A DNA stretch of 7,825 nt from Brevundimonas vancanneytii (GTDB taxonomy: Bacteria; Pseudomonadota; Alphaproteobacteria; Caulobacterales; Caulobacteraceae): assembly GCA_945874855.1 (NCBI GenBank), contig CAMCIP010000104.1, positions 1 to 7,825 on the forward strand, in the 5' to 3' direction. The notes beneath the pieces were generated by a model that worked only from the letters and a program-made list of their open reading frames with translations, ran no database searches and was not told where the DNA came from. How positions within the stretch are numbered: position 1 is the stretch's first letter; each line of letters starts with the position of its first letter. Shown in pieces: positions 1 through 5,820 of the stretch. The translations under genes were made by a program, and so were the position numbers.

Positions 1-483
1 AAGACCAAGGCCTATGCCCCCTCCCCCTTCGGCTTCACCGCCATGGCGGCCGACGACTTCGCCTCCACCGCCGTCTACGACCTGGTCAAGCAGGACCGAC
101 GCGTGACGATCGAGTTCCGCCTGCCGTCGATCCGGCTTGAACAGGTCACGGCCCGCGGCTTCGAGCTGATCAACCTGACCACCATCACGCCGGTTCGCGA
201 GGGGCATGTGGTGCTGCGCAACCTGATCCTGTGCTCGGACCGGCGCGCGGCCCTGCTCAAGCCCTTCCTGTCGGCGACCGGCCGGGTCTTCCTGCGTCAG
301 GACGTGGGCATACTGCAGCGACTGGAGGGGCGTTCGCCGCACCTGCCGCTGGTGTTCGTCGGCGACCCCGACAAGCCCTCGGCCTTCTACTTCGCCGCCA
401 AGGCGGCCCTGGCCCGCGCCGAGCGCGAGGGCAGTGCCTATGTCAATCCTGTGGAGCCCCAGACCCTGACCTGGCGCACCTGA
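1..483 (+). CDS. Rieske-type non-heme iron oxygenase, C-terminal part (5' truncated by window edge)
   Basis: The frame is open from base 1 to the TGA at 481-483 (160 codons). The ATG at 43 is internal, because the same protein reads on without a break upstream of it. What is visible matches the C-terminal catalytic half of Rieske [2Fe-2S] oxygenases of the PaO/ring-hydroxylating alpha-subunit type: a beta-rich stretch, then VFLRQDVGIL around bases 286-315, where the Asp coded at 301-303 sits where this family has its iron-binding Asp. The end, YVNPVEPQTLTWRT, follows the common '.VNP...TL.WR' finish. The Rieske cluster motif (CxH...CxxH) and the His pair of the iron site would lie upstream, so they cannot be checked. 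The gene converges on crtI with a 50-base gap. The substrate is unknown. A role in carotenoid or terpenoid oxidation is possible only because of the neighbourhood. The family call is fairly good; any specific function is not supported. Confidence 0.7.
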   Translation, partial: KTKAYAPSPFGFTAMAADDFASTAVYDLVKQDRRVTIEFRLPSIRLEQVTARGFELINLTTITPVREGHVVLRNLILCSDRRAALLKPFLSATGRVFLRQDVGILQRLEGRSPHLPLVFVGDPDKPSAFYFAAKAALARAEREGSAYVNPVEPQTLTWRT

Positions 484-521
484 AACGGGGCCGGAGTTAA
501 AGGGCGGGCTTGCCGCGCAGT

Positions 522-547
522 CCCTGTCCGGCCCTAGGCGGACAGGG
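522..547. terminator. Perfect 9-bp hairpin between convergent genes, possible bidirectional terminator
   Basis: CCCTGTCCG at 522-530 pairs perfectly with CGGACAGGG at 539-547 around an 8-base loop. The loop contains the crtI stop codon (534-536 on the minus strand). On the plus strand, 39 bases after the Rieske gene stop, the stem is followed only by TTTCGG, so it is a weak intrinsic terminator at best. On the minus strand no U-tract follows. The position, exactly where two convergent transcription units meet, favours termination or 3'-end protection for both transcripts. The pairing is seen directly; the function is inferred. Confidence 0.5.
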
Positions 548-2045
548 TTTCGGCCCGGGCCTGTTCAAGCATGAGGCTGGCGGTGGCCTTGGCCGATCCG
601 ACCACGCCGGGAATCCCGGCACCCGGATGGGTGCCGGCCCCGACGATGTAGAGGTTCGGAATCACATCGTCGCGATTGTGCGGCCGGAACCAGGCGCTCT
701 GGGCGAGGATCGGCTCGAGCGAGAAGGCCGAGCCCAGGTGGGCGTTGAGGTCGTCCTTGAAGTCCTGCGGCGTCCAGATGCGGGTGGTGACGAGGTCGCG
801 GCGCAGGTTGGGGATGTAGCGCTCCTCGAGGTAGTCGAGAATCTTCTCGCGGTACTCCGGACCCTTCACCGACCAGTCGACATCCGCGGCGCCCAGGTGC
901 GGCACGGGCGACAGCACATAGTGGCTGCTCATGCCTTCGGGGGCCATCGACGGATCCGTCGCGCAGGGCGCGTGCAGATAGAGGGAGAAATCCTCAGGCA
1001 GGGCCGGTCCGGCAAAGATCTCCGAGATCAACTCCCTGTAGCGCGCACCGAAACAGATCGTGTGGTGGGCCAGATGCTTCTGGGGCTGGGACGTCCCGAA
1101 ATGCAGCACGAACAGAGACATCGAGAAGCGCTTGGACTTCAACGATTTCGCCTTGGCCTTGCCCCGCGGCGTTCGGCCCAGAAGCTTGTCGTAGGTGTGG
1201 ACCACGTCGCCGTTGGACGCGACCATGTCCGCGGAGATGACCTCTCCGCCCTCCAGCGTCACGCCCGTTGTCCGCTCGCCCTCGGTCTCGATCCGTTCAA
1301 CAGCGCTGTTCAGTCGGACGACGCCGCCGAGGTCCTCGAAGAAGCGCACCAGGCCGGCGATCAGGGCACCGGTCCCGCCCCGGGCGAACCACACTCCGCC
1401 GCGCCGTTCCAGCGCATGGATCAGGGAATAGACCGAGCTGGATTTGAAGGGATCTCCCCCGACCAGAAGGGTGTGGAAGCTGAACGCCTGACGCAGATGC
1501 GGATCCTGGATATAGCGCGCCACCATGTCATAGACGCTGTTCCACGCCTCCAGCCGGGCCAGGACCGGGGCTGCCTTCATCATCGTCCAGAACGACTGGA
1601 AGGGGACCGATCCAAGCTTGACGTATCCCTCCTGATAGAGGGCTTCGGAATGGGCATGGAAACGCCGGTAGCCCTCGACATCGGCCGGGTTCAGGGCCGC
1701 CATCTGGCGTTCCATGGCCGCCTCATCGTTGTTGTAGTCGAAGTGGACTCCGTCCTCCCAGCAGAGCCGGTAGAAGGGATCGACCGGCATCAGGTCGATA
1801 TAGTCCTTCAGCTCCGAGCCCGTGCCCTCGAACAGTTCGGTCAGGCAGTCGGGGTCGGTGATGACCGTCGGCCCGGCGTCGAAGGTGAAGCCCTGCTCCT
1901 TCCAGACGTAGGCACGGCCGCCCGGCTTGTCGCGCTTCTCGACAAGGGTCGTCTGCACGCCGGCCCGCTGCAGCCGGATGGCCAGGGCAATGCCGCCGAA
2001 CCCCGCCCCGATCACAACCGCGCGTTTCGTTGTAACGGCTCTCAT
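534..2045 (-). CDS. crtI: Phytoene desaturase CrtI
   Basis: Encodes 503 residues, normal for bacterial CrtI. CrtI is an FAD-dependent, membrane-associated enzyme that introduces the double bonds converting colourless phytoene to lycopene (or neurosporene). Visible family marks are the N-terminal dinucleotide-binding loop VIGAGFGG (about residues 11-18), EKRDKPGGRA just after it, FDAGPTVITDP (about 55-65), and the C-terminal FAD-site signature LYIVGAGTHPGAGIPGV (about 465-481). The start is the ATG whose first three bases overlap the crtY stop (ATGA, 2042-2045), with GAGGAAG at 2052-2058 as a good ribosome-binding site. It is the last gene of the minus-strand operon. In many bacteria crtB follows crtI; here the operon ends instead against the convergent Rieske gene. 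The number of desaturation steps cannot be read from sequence, but the CrtY partner implies lycopene. Confusion with CrtD is unlikely: the sequence lacks the CrtD-type 'DAGPTVFTMR' and 'VEGGM' forms, which its neighbour has. Confidence 0.95.
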   Translation of the reverse strand: MRAVTTKRAVVIGAGFGGIALAIRLQRAGVQTTLVEKRDKPGGRAYVWKEQGFTFDAGPTVITDPDCLTELFEGTGSELKDYIDLMPVDPFYRLCWEDGVHFDYNNDEAAMERQMAALNPADVEGYRRFHAHSEALYQEGYVKLGSVPFQSFWTMMKAAPVLARLEAWNSVYDMVARYIQDPHLRQAFSFHTLLVGGDPFKSSSVYSLIHALERRGGVWFARGGTGALIAGLVRFFEDLGGVVRLNSAVERIETEGERTTGVTLEGGEVISADMVASNGDVVHTYDKLLGRTPRGKAKAKSLKSKRFSMSLFVLHFGTSQPQKHLAHHTICFGARYRELISEIFAGPALPEDFSLYLHAPCATDPSMAPEGMSSHYVLSPVPHLGAADVDWSVKGPEYREKILDYLEERYIPNLRRDLVTTRIWTPQDFKDDLNAHLGSAFSLEPILAQSAWFRPHNRDDVIPNLYIVGAGTHPGAGIPGVVGSAKATASLMLEQARAETLSA

Positions 2046-3211
2046 GATCGACTTCCTCGTCCTGTCTCGCGAACCTGCATTAGCGCCCGCCCGAAGGGGA
2101 CGGGGGGTTTTCCCGTAAGGATACGTAGCTTGTCGAGCCGGGTACTCCTGCCTGAGTAAAAGCGCCGCAGTATGCCGTCGGACAGTCCGTAGAACCGCTC
2201 GAAGACCCGCCAGCGCTGGTCGGGGTCTGCCGCCCTGAACAACATCCGGTTCAGCAGGCGATAGAAGGCCCGCTCGCGCCAGAGCCGCTTCGAATAGGAT
2301 TCGGTCAGCCGTCTCAGTGCCGCAGACGACAGGTCGGCCTGCTCCGGGATCAACCGGGCCAGCAGAACCGCATCCGGCAGGGAGTAGCCGGTCACCGGGT
2401 GAAACAGGCCCGCGAGAAGTCCCGCACGGGCGACGGGTGGGCCGTCTGCCCAGAAGGCGTCGATATCGCCGTCCAGGGCGATCGGCAGCACGCCCTCCTC
2501 CTCGGCGACCACAGCCTCCACGGTCCAGCCCCGCGATCGAATGTAGTCATCTATCCGCTGCGTCAGGGCCGGTCGGTCCAGGACCGGACTGTCGGTGTAA
2601 TAGGTATCCTCGACCATCACCGTTCTGGCATCGAAGGGCAGAAGATAGACAAACCGGTATGCCCCGAACTGCTCGACCGTGGCGTCCATGATCGTCGGCC
2701 GGGTCAGGCCATGGGGTGCGGTCAGCCGAACCGTCCGGCCGACGAAGCTCTGCCAGCCCAGGTCCAGGGCCCGGGTCGCCTTGGGCCCCCTGGCATCAAT
2801 CACGCCATGGGCATTGAGCCGGCGCTGGTCGGAAAGGGTCACCCCCTGCGAATCCACCACGACGGCCTCGCCCCCGATCAACCGATCCGCCAGAAGCGGG
2901 GCGACGGCCGCGTGAAGCCGCTCGGACGTCAGGCTGCTGTAGCCTGTGTTCAACGTCCGGCTTCTGCGCGGGAAGTACACCTCATAGCCGTCGGGCCAAC
3001 GATGCCCGATGGCGGGCGTCAGCCATTCCCGATCGGCGGCGGCGACGTCGCTGTCAAAGATGGACCAGGTATGGTTGCCGCCCAGCGCGCCGTCGCGCTC
3101 GATCACGCAGACCCGGACCTCCGGTCGATCAAGCGCCAGACGCCAGGCGATCAGGCTCGAAGCGAGTCCGCCCCCAACCAGAATCAGATCGAACTCAGTG
3201 TCGTTTGGCAT
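2042..3211 (-). CDS. crtY: Lycopene beta-cyclase CrtY
   Basis: Encodes 389 residues, the usual size for the bacterial CrtY family. It cyclises the psi end(s) of lycopene to beta-ionone rings, giving gamma- and then beta-carotene, in a redox-neutral reaction needing reduced flavin. Visible are the N-terminal flavin-binding segment DLILVGGGLASSLIAWRL (about residues 8-25), ERDGALGGNHTWS (38-50), DARGPKA (139-145) followed by GWQSFVGR, VEDTYYTDSP (200-209), where Glu201 lies in the conserved E-D-T motif needed for catalysis, and GLFHPVTGYSLPDA (268-281). The ATG at 3211 is chosen because the flavin loop begins a few residues later and no ATG, GTG or TTG occurs in frame upstream before a stop just after base 3329. 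No clear Shine-Dalgarno sequence precedes this ATG. A small ORF with a very strong one runs 17 bases into the gene, so translation may be coupled. It overlaps crtI by 4 bases (ATGA). Whether it makes one ring or two cannot be read; the CrtD neighbour hints at a monocyclic product. Confidence 0.95.
   Translation of the reverse strand: MPNDTEFDLILVGGGLASSLIAWRLALDRPEVRVCVIERDGALGGNHTWSIFDSDVAAADREWLTPAIGHRWPDGYEVYFPRRSRTLNTGYSSLTSERLHAAVAPLLADRLIGGEAVVVDSQGVTLSDQRRLNAHGVIDARGPKATRALDLGWQSFVGRTVRLTAPHGLTRPTIMDATVEQFGAYRFVYLLPFDARTVMVEDTYYTDSPVLDRPALTQRIDDYIRSRGWTVEAVVAEEEGVLPIALDGDIDAFWADGPPVARAGLLAGLFHPVTGYSLPDAVLLARLIPEQADLSSAALRRLTESYSKRLWRERAFYRLLNRMLFRAADPDQRWRVFERFYGLSDGILRRFYSGRSTRLDKLRILTGKPPVPFGRALMQVRETGRGSRS
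2052..2058 (-). promoter_or_regulatory. Ribosome-binding site of crtI
   Basis: On the minus strand GAGGAAG lies inside the 3' end of crtY, with about 8-9 bases between its core and the crtI ATG at 2045. It supports that start in addition to the ATGA overlap, so crtI can be translated both by coupling to crtY and independently. Confidence 0.6.
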
Positions 3212-3329
3212 CAGGCGAGGCCCGGAGCACGCGGCAGTCCGGGGCGACGCTGATCGCCCCGACCATGGAGGGCACAGCTTCCGCTTCGGGACGGGAAGAT
3301 GGTGAGTATGGCGAGCCTTCCGTGTTCAC
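3195..3329 (-). CDS. Possible small ORF (44 aa) between crtD and crtY, overlapping the crtY start
   Basis: A GTG at 3329-3327 opens a 44-codon frame ending in TGA at 3197-3195, 17 bases inside crtY. The start is preceded, at 7 bases, by AAGGAGG (within a full AAGGAGGTG match to the 16S rRNA 3' tail), the best ribosome-binding site in the window. The peptide (MNTEGSPYSPSSRPEAEAVP... ending PDAKRH) is rich in Pro, Ser and Ala, has no membrane segment, and resembles no family I know. It could be a leader whose translation feeds crtY, which lacks its own good binding site. It could also be a small accessory protein, a remnant of a lost gene, or chance. The frame stays open upstream to 3707 as a shadow inside crtD, which weakens the openness argument; the start signal is the real evidence. 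Confidence 0.4.
   Translation of the reverse strand: MNTEGSPYSPSSRPEAEAVPSMVGAISVAPDCRVLRASPDAKRH
3240..3261 (-). other. Perfect 8-bp stem-loop in the crtD-crtY intergenic region
   Basis: CGGGGCGA at 3240-3247 pairs with TCGCCCCG at 3254-3261 around a 6-base loop. It lies within the small ORF, about 29 bases before the crtY ATG. It could slow processing of the operon mRNA from the 3' side, attenuate, or tune crtY translation through passage of ribosomes on the small ORF. No U-tract follows on the minus strand, so it is not a normal intrinsic terminator. In GC-rich DNA an 8-bp stem also arises by chance. Confidence 0.4.
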
Positions 3330-3336
3330 GCCACCA

Positions 3337-3343
3337 CCTCCTT
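3337..3343 (-). promoter_or_regulatory. Near-perfect Shine-Dalgarno sequence in the crtD-crtY gap
   Basis: On the minus strand AAGGAGG (extended to AAGGAGGTG through 3335) lies 7 bases before the GTG at 3329. The two GTG codons overlapping its end (GTG GTG GCG TGA) hit a stop at once, so GTG 3329 is the only useful start it serves. It is about 125 bases from the crtY ATG, too far to serve that start directly. Confidence 0.6.
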
Positions 3344-3426
3344 CACCCGGCTGTTCGGGACCCGGGTCAGCCCGGCCTTGAGGCGGCATGGTCCACGGCC
3401 TCGCCGGAAGAAAGTGCGGGCGACCT

Positions 3427-4992
3427 TCAGTTTGATAGCGCTCCACGACCGGGCCTCGTCGCCTCGCCCGCCGACTGTGGCAGCCGCCAGCCTGTTCGTG
3501 TCCCGCGCACCTGATCGAGGACACGTTTGGCTGCAAGCCGCCCGGACAGAGTGGCCATGGGAATGCCGGGTCCGGGGTGGACGCCCCCCCCCGCCAGATA
3601 AAGACCCTCAAGCCCGCTTTCGGGGCCGGGTCGCTGGAAGCTGCCCATGAGTCCATGGTTGGCGCGTCCATAGAGCGCTCCGCCACTGGCGGGGAACAGC
3701 TGCTCAAAATCGGCCGGGGTCGTGCAGAGGGTCTCGTGCTCCATGGCCTCGACGCTCAGCCCGCATTGATCGAGGACGCGCCAGGCCCTTTGCCGAACGC
3801 CTTCGACAATCGCCGGGTCGAATGCCACGCGATCCCCCGTCGCGGGGGCATTGACGAGCAGCAAGAGCCGCTCCTTGTCACCTGCCGGTGGCCGGTCCCC
3901 ATATCGATCCTGCGCACAGATATAGACGGTGGGCTCGTCACAGACCCTGCCCCGCCCGAATACCTGCCGGAACTCCTCTTCGTAGTTCCCCGAGAAGAAG
4001 ACCGTATGGTGGGACAGCGGAAACCCGGATGTCCTTGCGGAGAGGCACCAGGTCACGGCCGACAGGGAGCGATCCCGTGCTGCGACCGGCCGGGGAGATC
4101 CGTGGCGATCATCCGGGATCAGCCCGCGTCTCAGGGCCGAGATGTCCCCGTTGAAGACGATGGACCGGGCCTCCATGATCTCGCCGGACTCCAGGTCCGC
4201 TGCGGAGACGCGGCCAGAGCTCTGGCGGATCGACCGCACCGCCTCACCGTATCGGAAGGTCACACCCAGGGACCGCGCCAGGGACTCCATGGCCCGTGCG
4301 ACCTCGATCATCCCGCCCTCGACGAACCAGACCCCCTCCTTTTCGACGTGGGCGATCAGCATCAGGGTCGCCGGCGCGGCAAAGGGAGAGGAGCCGGTGT
4401 AGGTCGCATACCGCCCGAACAGCTGGCGCAGGCGCGGATCCCGGAAGTAGTGGCCCAGCTCGCCCCACAGGGTCTTGTGAGGCGCCGTCCGCAACAGCGC
4501 GGGGATCCCCGACAGCCCGACGCGCGGTGCCATGTCGAACAGGCCCGGGCGCTCGGCACAGATGTAGGAGTCCCGCAGCACGGCATAGATCGCCGCGCTT
4601 CGGGCACAGAAGGCCCGATAGCCCTCGGCGTCTGCCTTGCCAGCAAGGTCGCCGATCGCCGCGATCGACCGCTCCATGTCCGCGAACAGGTCAAGCCGCG
4701 ACCCGTCGGTCCAGCCATGCCGTGCCAGAATGTCGGCAGTCGCGAGGGAAAGATGGTCGGACAGGGTTGCGCCCGCATCCGCAAACAGGCTCTCGAACAC
4801 CCAACGCATGGTGAAAACGGTCGGCCCTGCGTCGATGCCGGCCCCCCCGCCGGGATGGAGCTGACGCATCTTGCCACCCGGCGCCGACGCCTTTTCGATC
4901 ACCGTCACCTGACACCCCGCGCGCGCGAGGTCGATGGCCGCAGCAAGGCCGCCCATGCCGGCGCCGATGACCAGAACCTTGTGGTCCGTCAT
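3427..4992 (-). CDS. crtD: CrtD-type 1-hydroxycarotenoid 3,4-desaturase
   Basis: Encodes 521 residues of the CrtI/CrtD flavin oxidoreductase family. CrtD enzymes add the C3-C4 double bond to a psi end group already hydroxylated at C1: 1-hydroxyneurosporene in purple bacteria, 1'-hydroxy-gamma-carotene type substrates in Flavobacterium. Visible are the FAD loop VIGAGMGG (8-15), EKASAPGGKMR (33-43), the CrtD-typical DAGPTVFTMRWVFE (54-67), GVWFVEGGM, ALYGRANHGLMGSFQRPGP, and the C-terminal LYLAGGGVHPGPGIPM (464-479). CrtI-type enzymes have T in place of V before HPG and usually GVV after the Pro. The start ATG shares ATGA with the stop of the upstream membrane-protein gene (4989-4992). No strong ribosome-binding site is visible, suggesting coupling. 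About 25 residues after Arg496 (GTRTGWRLPQ...GALSN) go beyond the usual end and look low-complexity. The conserved HPG motif is coded next to a run of nine G (3584-3592). The usual partner hydratase (CrtC/CruF) is not visible nearby. A divergent CrtI-like desaturase of other specificity is the alternative. Confidence 0.87.
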   Translation of the reverse strand: MTDHKVLVIGAGMGGLAAAIDLARAGCQVTVIEKASAPGGKMRQLHPGGGAGIDAGPTVFTMRWVFESLFADAGATLSDHLSLATADILARHGWTDGSRLDLFADMERSIAAIGDLAGKADAEGYRAFCARSAAIYAVLRDSYICAERPGLFDMAPRVGLSGIPALLRTAPHKTLWGELGHYFRDPRLRQLFGRYATYTGSSPFAAPATLMLIAHVEKEGVWFVEGGMIEVARAMESLARSLGVTFRYGEAVRSIRQSSGRVSAADLESGEIMEARSIVFNGDISALRRGLIPDDRHGSPRPVAARDRSLSAVTWCLSARTSGFPLSHHTVFFSGNYEEEFRQVFGRGRVCDEPTVYICAQDRYGDRPPAGDKERLLLLVNAPATGDRVAFDPAIVEGVRQRAWRVLDQCGLSVEAMEHETLCTTPADFEQLFPASGGALYGRANHGLMGSFQRPGPESGLEGLYLAGGGVHPGPGIPMATLSGRLAAKRVLDQVRGTRTGWRLPQSAGEATRPGRGALSN

Positions 4993-5717
4993 TCGCCAGC
5001 GGCCAGGTTCGCGAGCCGGGATCCGGACTGGCCGATCTTCCAGTAGTGGTAGAGTATCAGGCCGAGACCCACCGCCAGGGGAATGGCCCAGAGCCCGGGG
5101 TGAAGGGCGATCTCCGGCATCAGCCGCACCGCGCCGAAGGCGATGAAGGCCGTATAGACCGAGATTCCGGCACCCACGATCCCCTTCACATGCTCCCTCA
5201 GCCAGGCCTTGGGCGGCGGGGCGGGGTTCAGCATATGCAGGAGGTTCGTCGCCACCGTCGCGAAACCGATGACGGAGGCCGCGACGATCAGGGGCTGACC
5301 GATCCTGAACCCTTCGATGACGCAGGCGACGGCGGCCAGGGCCAGAAGCGGTTGCAGGTAGAGATTGATGCCGCGGCGGTTGCGTGCCGGGTCCGACTTG
5401 TTCTTGAGCACCTCCCGCCCGTACCAGGCGAGATTCACGGTCAGCACACCCAGGTGGAGCATCAGCACGCCGAAGATTCCGCGGACGAACTCGGCGTCAT
5501 CGAGGTGGGGGTGGGTCCCCAGGGGATCGTAGAGGGTGCAGAGCGCAAGCAGGATGGCAATGCCACCGGCCATGAGAATGGACAGGGCAAAAATCCGACC
5601 CCAGCGGCGATGGACGAGAGACCCCTTCCGGCTGAAGACCGGCACCCAGAAACTGACCAGGCCCACGACTCCGAAAACGATGTGAACCGCGATCAGAGCC
5701 TTGAACAGGAGATACAT
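4989..5717 (-). CDS. Seven-helix membrane protein, DUF2306-like, coupled to crtD (function unknown)
   Basis: Encodes 242 residues with seven likely membrane helices, at about 4-25, 42-62, 79-98, 118-137, 143-162, 177-199 and 207-226. HRRWGRIFALSIL (36-48) and LREHVKGIVGAGISVYTAFIAFG (about 173-195) resemble DUF2306-type proteins, an uncharacterised membrane family; I cannot confirm the family here. Histidines lie in or beside helices at 12, 36, 88, 161, 176 and 224 and could bind metal or haem, which is inference. The ATG at 5717 is supported by AAGGG at 5724-5728, 6 bases upstream, and by a hydrophobic first helix beginning at once. There is no cleavable signal peptide. It is the first gene of the minus-strand carotenoid operon and overlaps crtD by ATGA. 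That tight coupling suggests a job in the same pathway, for example end-group modification, pigment handling or anchoring of the enzymes in the membrane. It does not look like CrtC, and I see no clear CruF (DUF422) signature. Confidence 0.75.
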   Translation of the reverse strand: MYLLFKALIAVHIVFGVVGLVSFWVPVFSRKGSLVHRRWGRIFALSILMAGGIAILLALCTLYDPLGTHPHLDDAEFVRGIFGVLMLHLGVLTVNLAWYGREVLKNKSDPARNRRGINLYLQPLLALAAVACVIEGFRIGQPLIVAASVIGFATVATNLLHMLNPAPPPKAWLREHVKGIVGAGISVYTAFIAFGAVRLMPEIALHPGLWAIPLAVGLGLILYHYWKIGQSGSRLANLAAGE

Positions 5718-5816
5718 CTTCGACCCTTGCAGAAGGCCACATCTGGCGGTCTGATGATCCTTCAGCGGATCGGTCAGAGATTCAAGGCACAGGATGGTTC
5801 TTCAGGAAAATCCGTG
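5718..5816. promoter_or_regulatory. Divergent promoter region between the crt operon and the P450 operon
   Basis: These 99 bases separate two divergent genes and should hold both promoters. Weak sigma-70-like matches exist. On the plus strand TTGCAG (5727-5732), 17 bases, then TCTGAT (5750-5755). On the minus strand TTGAAT, 17 bases, then AAGGAT. Both are poor and given only as candidates. An imperfect dyad, CTGATGATC at 5751-5759 against GATCGGTCAG at 5768-5777, lies between the two transcription units and could be an operator serving both. I see no clear TGT-N12-ACA site of the PpsR/CrtJ type. Confidence 0.4.
5724..5728 (-). promoter_or_regulatory. Ribosome-binding site of the membrane-protein gene
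   Basis: AAGGG on the minus strand lies 6 bases before the ATG at 5717 and supports that start. Confidence 0.55.
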
Positions 5817-5820
5817 GTGA
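5794..5820 (+). other. Possible 8-residue leader ORF upstream of the P450
   Basis: The ATG at 5794, with AAGG 6 bases upstream (5784-5787), opens a frame coding MVLQENPW. It ends in TGA at 5818-5820 and overlaps the proposed P450 GTG start as GTGA. This is the geometry of translational coupling, so the tiny ORF may load ribosomes for the P450. It may also be chance. It is not in the P450 frame and so is not an N-terminal extension. Confidence 0.3.

Noticed and set aside
2101..2115. G-run, T4 and CCCG resembling a small terminator hairpin
   Set aside because: The stem is only about 4 bp and the bases code the conserved end of CrtY.
510..2159. Open frame of 549 codons on the plus strand across crtI
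   Set aside because: It lies antisense to crtI, whose product has full family motifs. The antisense protein has no recognisable domain and high-GC third positions explain the openness.
3346..3480. A second minus frame ending in TGA at the small ORF's GTG start (…NSRVKEVVA)
   Set aside because: It has a tempting stop-start overlap, but no start codon in the part I read and no recognisable similarity; it is treated as a high-GC shadow.
3344..3707. Upstream part of the minus-strand frame that ends at 3195 (170 codons in all)
   Set aside because: It lies mostly inside crtD in another frame. Only the last 44 codons, with their own strong start signal, merit attention.
3577..5046. Open frame of 489 codons on the plus strand across crtD
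   Set aside because: Antisense shadow of crtD, rich in Arg, Gly and Pro, with no domain recognised and no ribosome-binding site noted.
5046..5816. Upstream extension of the P450 frame by about 257 codons
   Set aside because: This stretch is antisense to the seven-helix membrane-protein gene. The P450 homology begins shortly after the GTG at 5817, which has a binding site.
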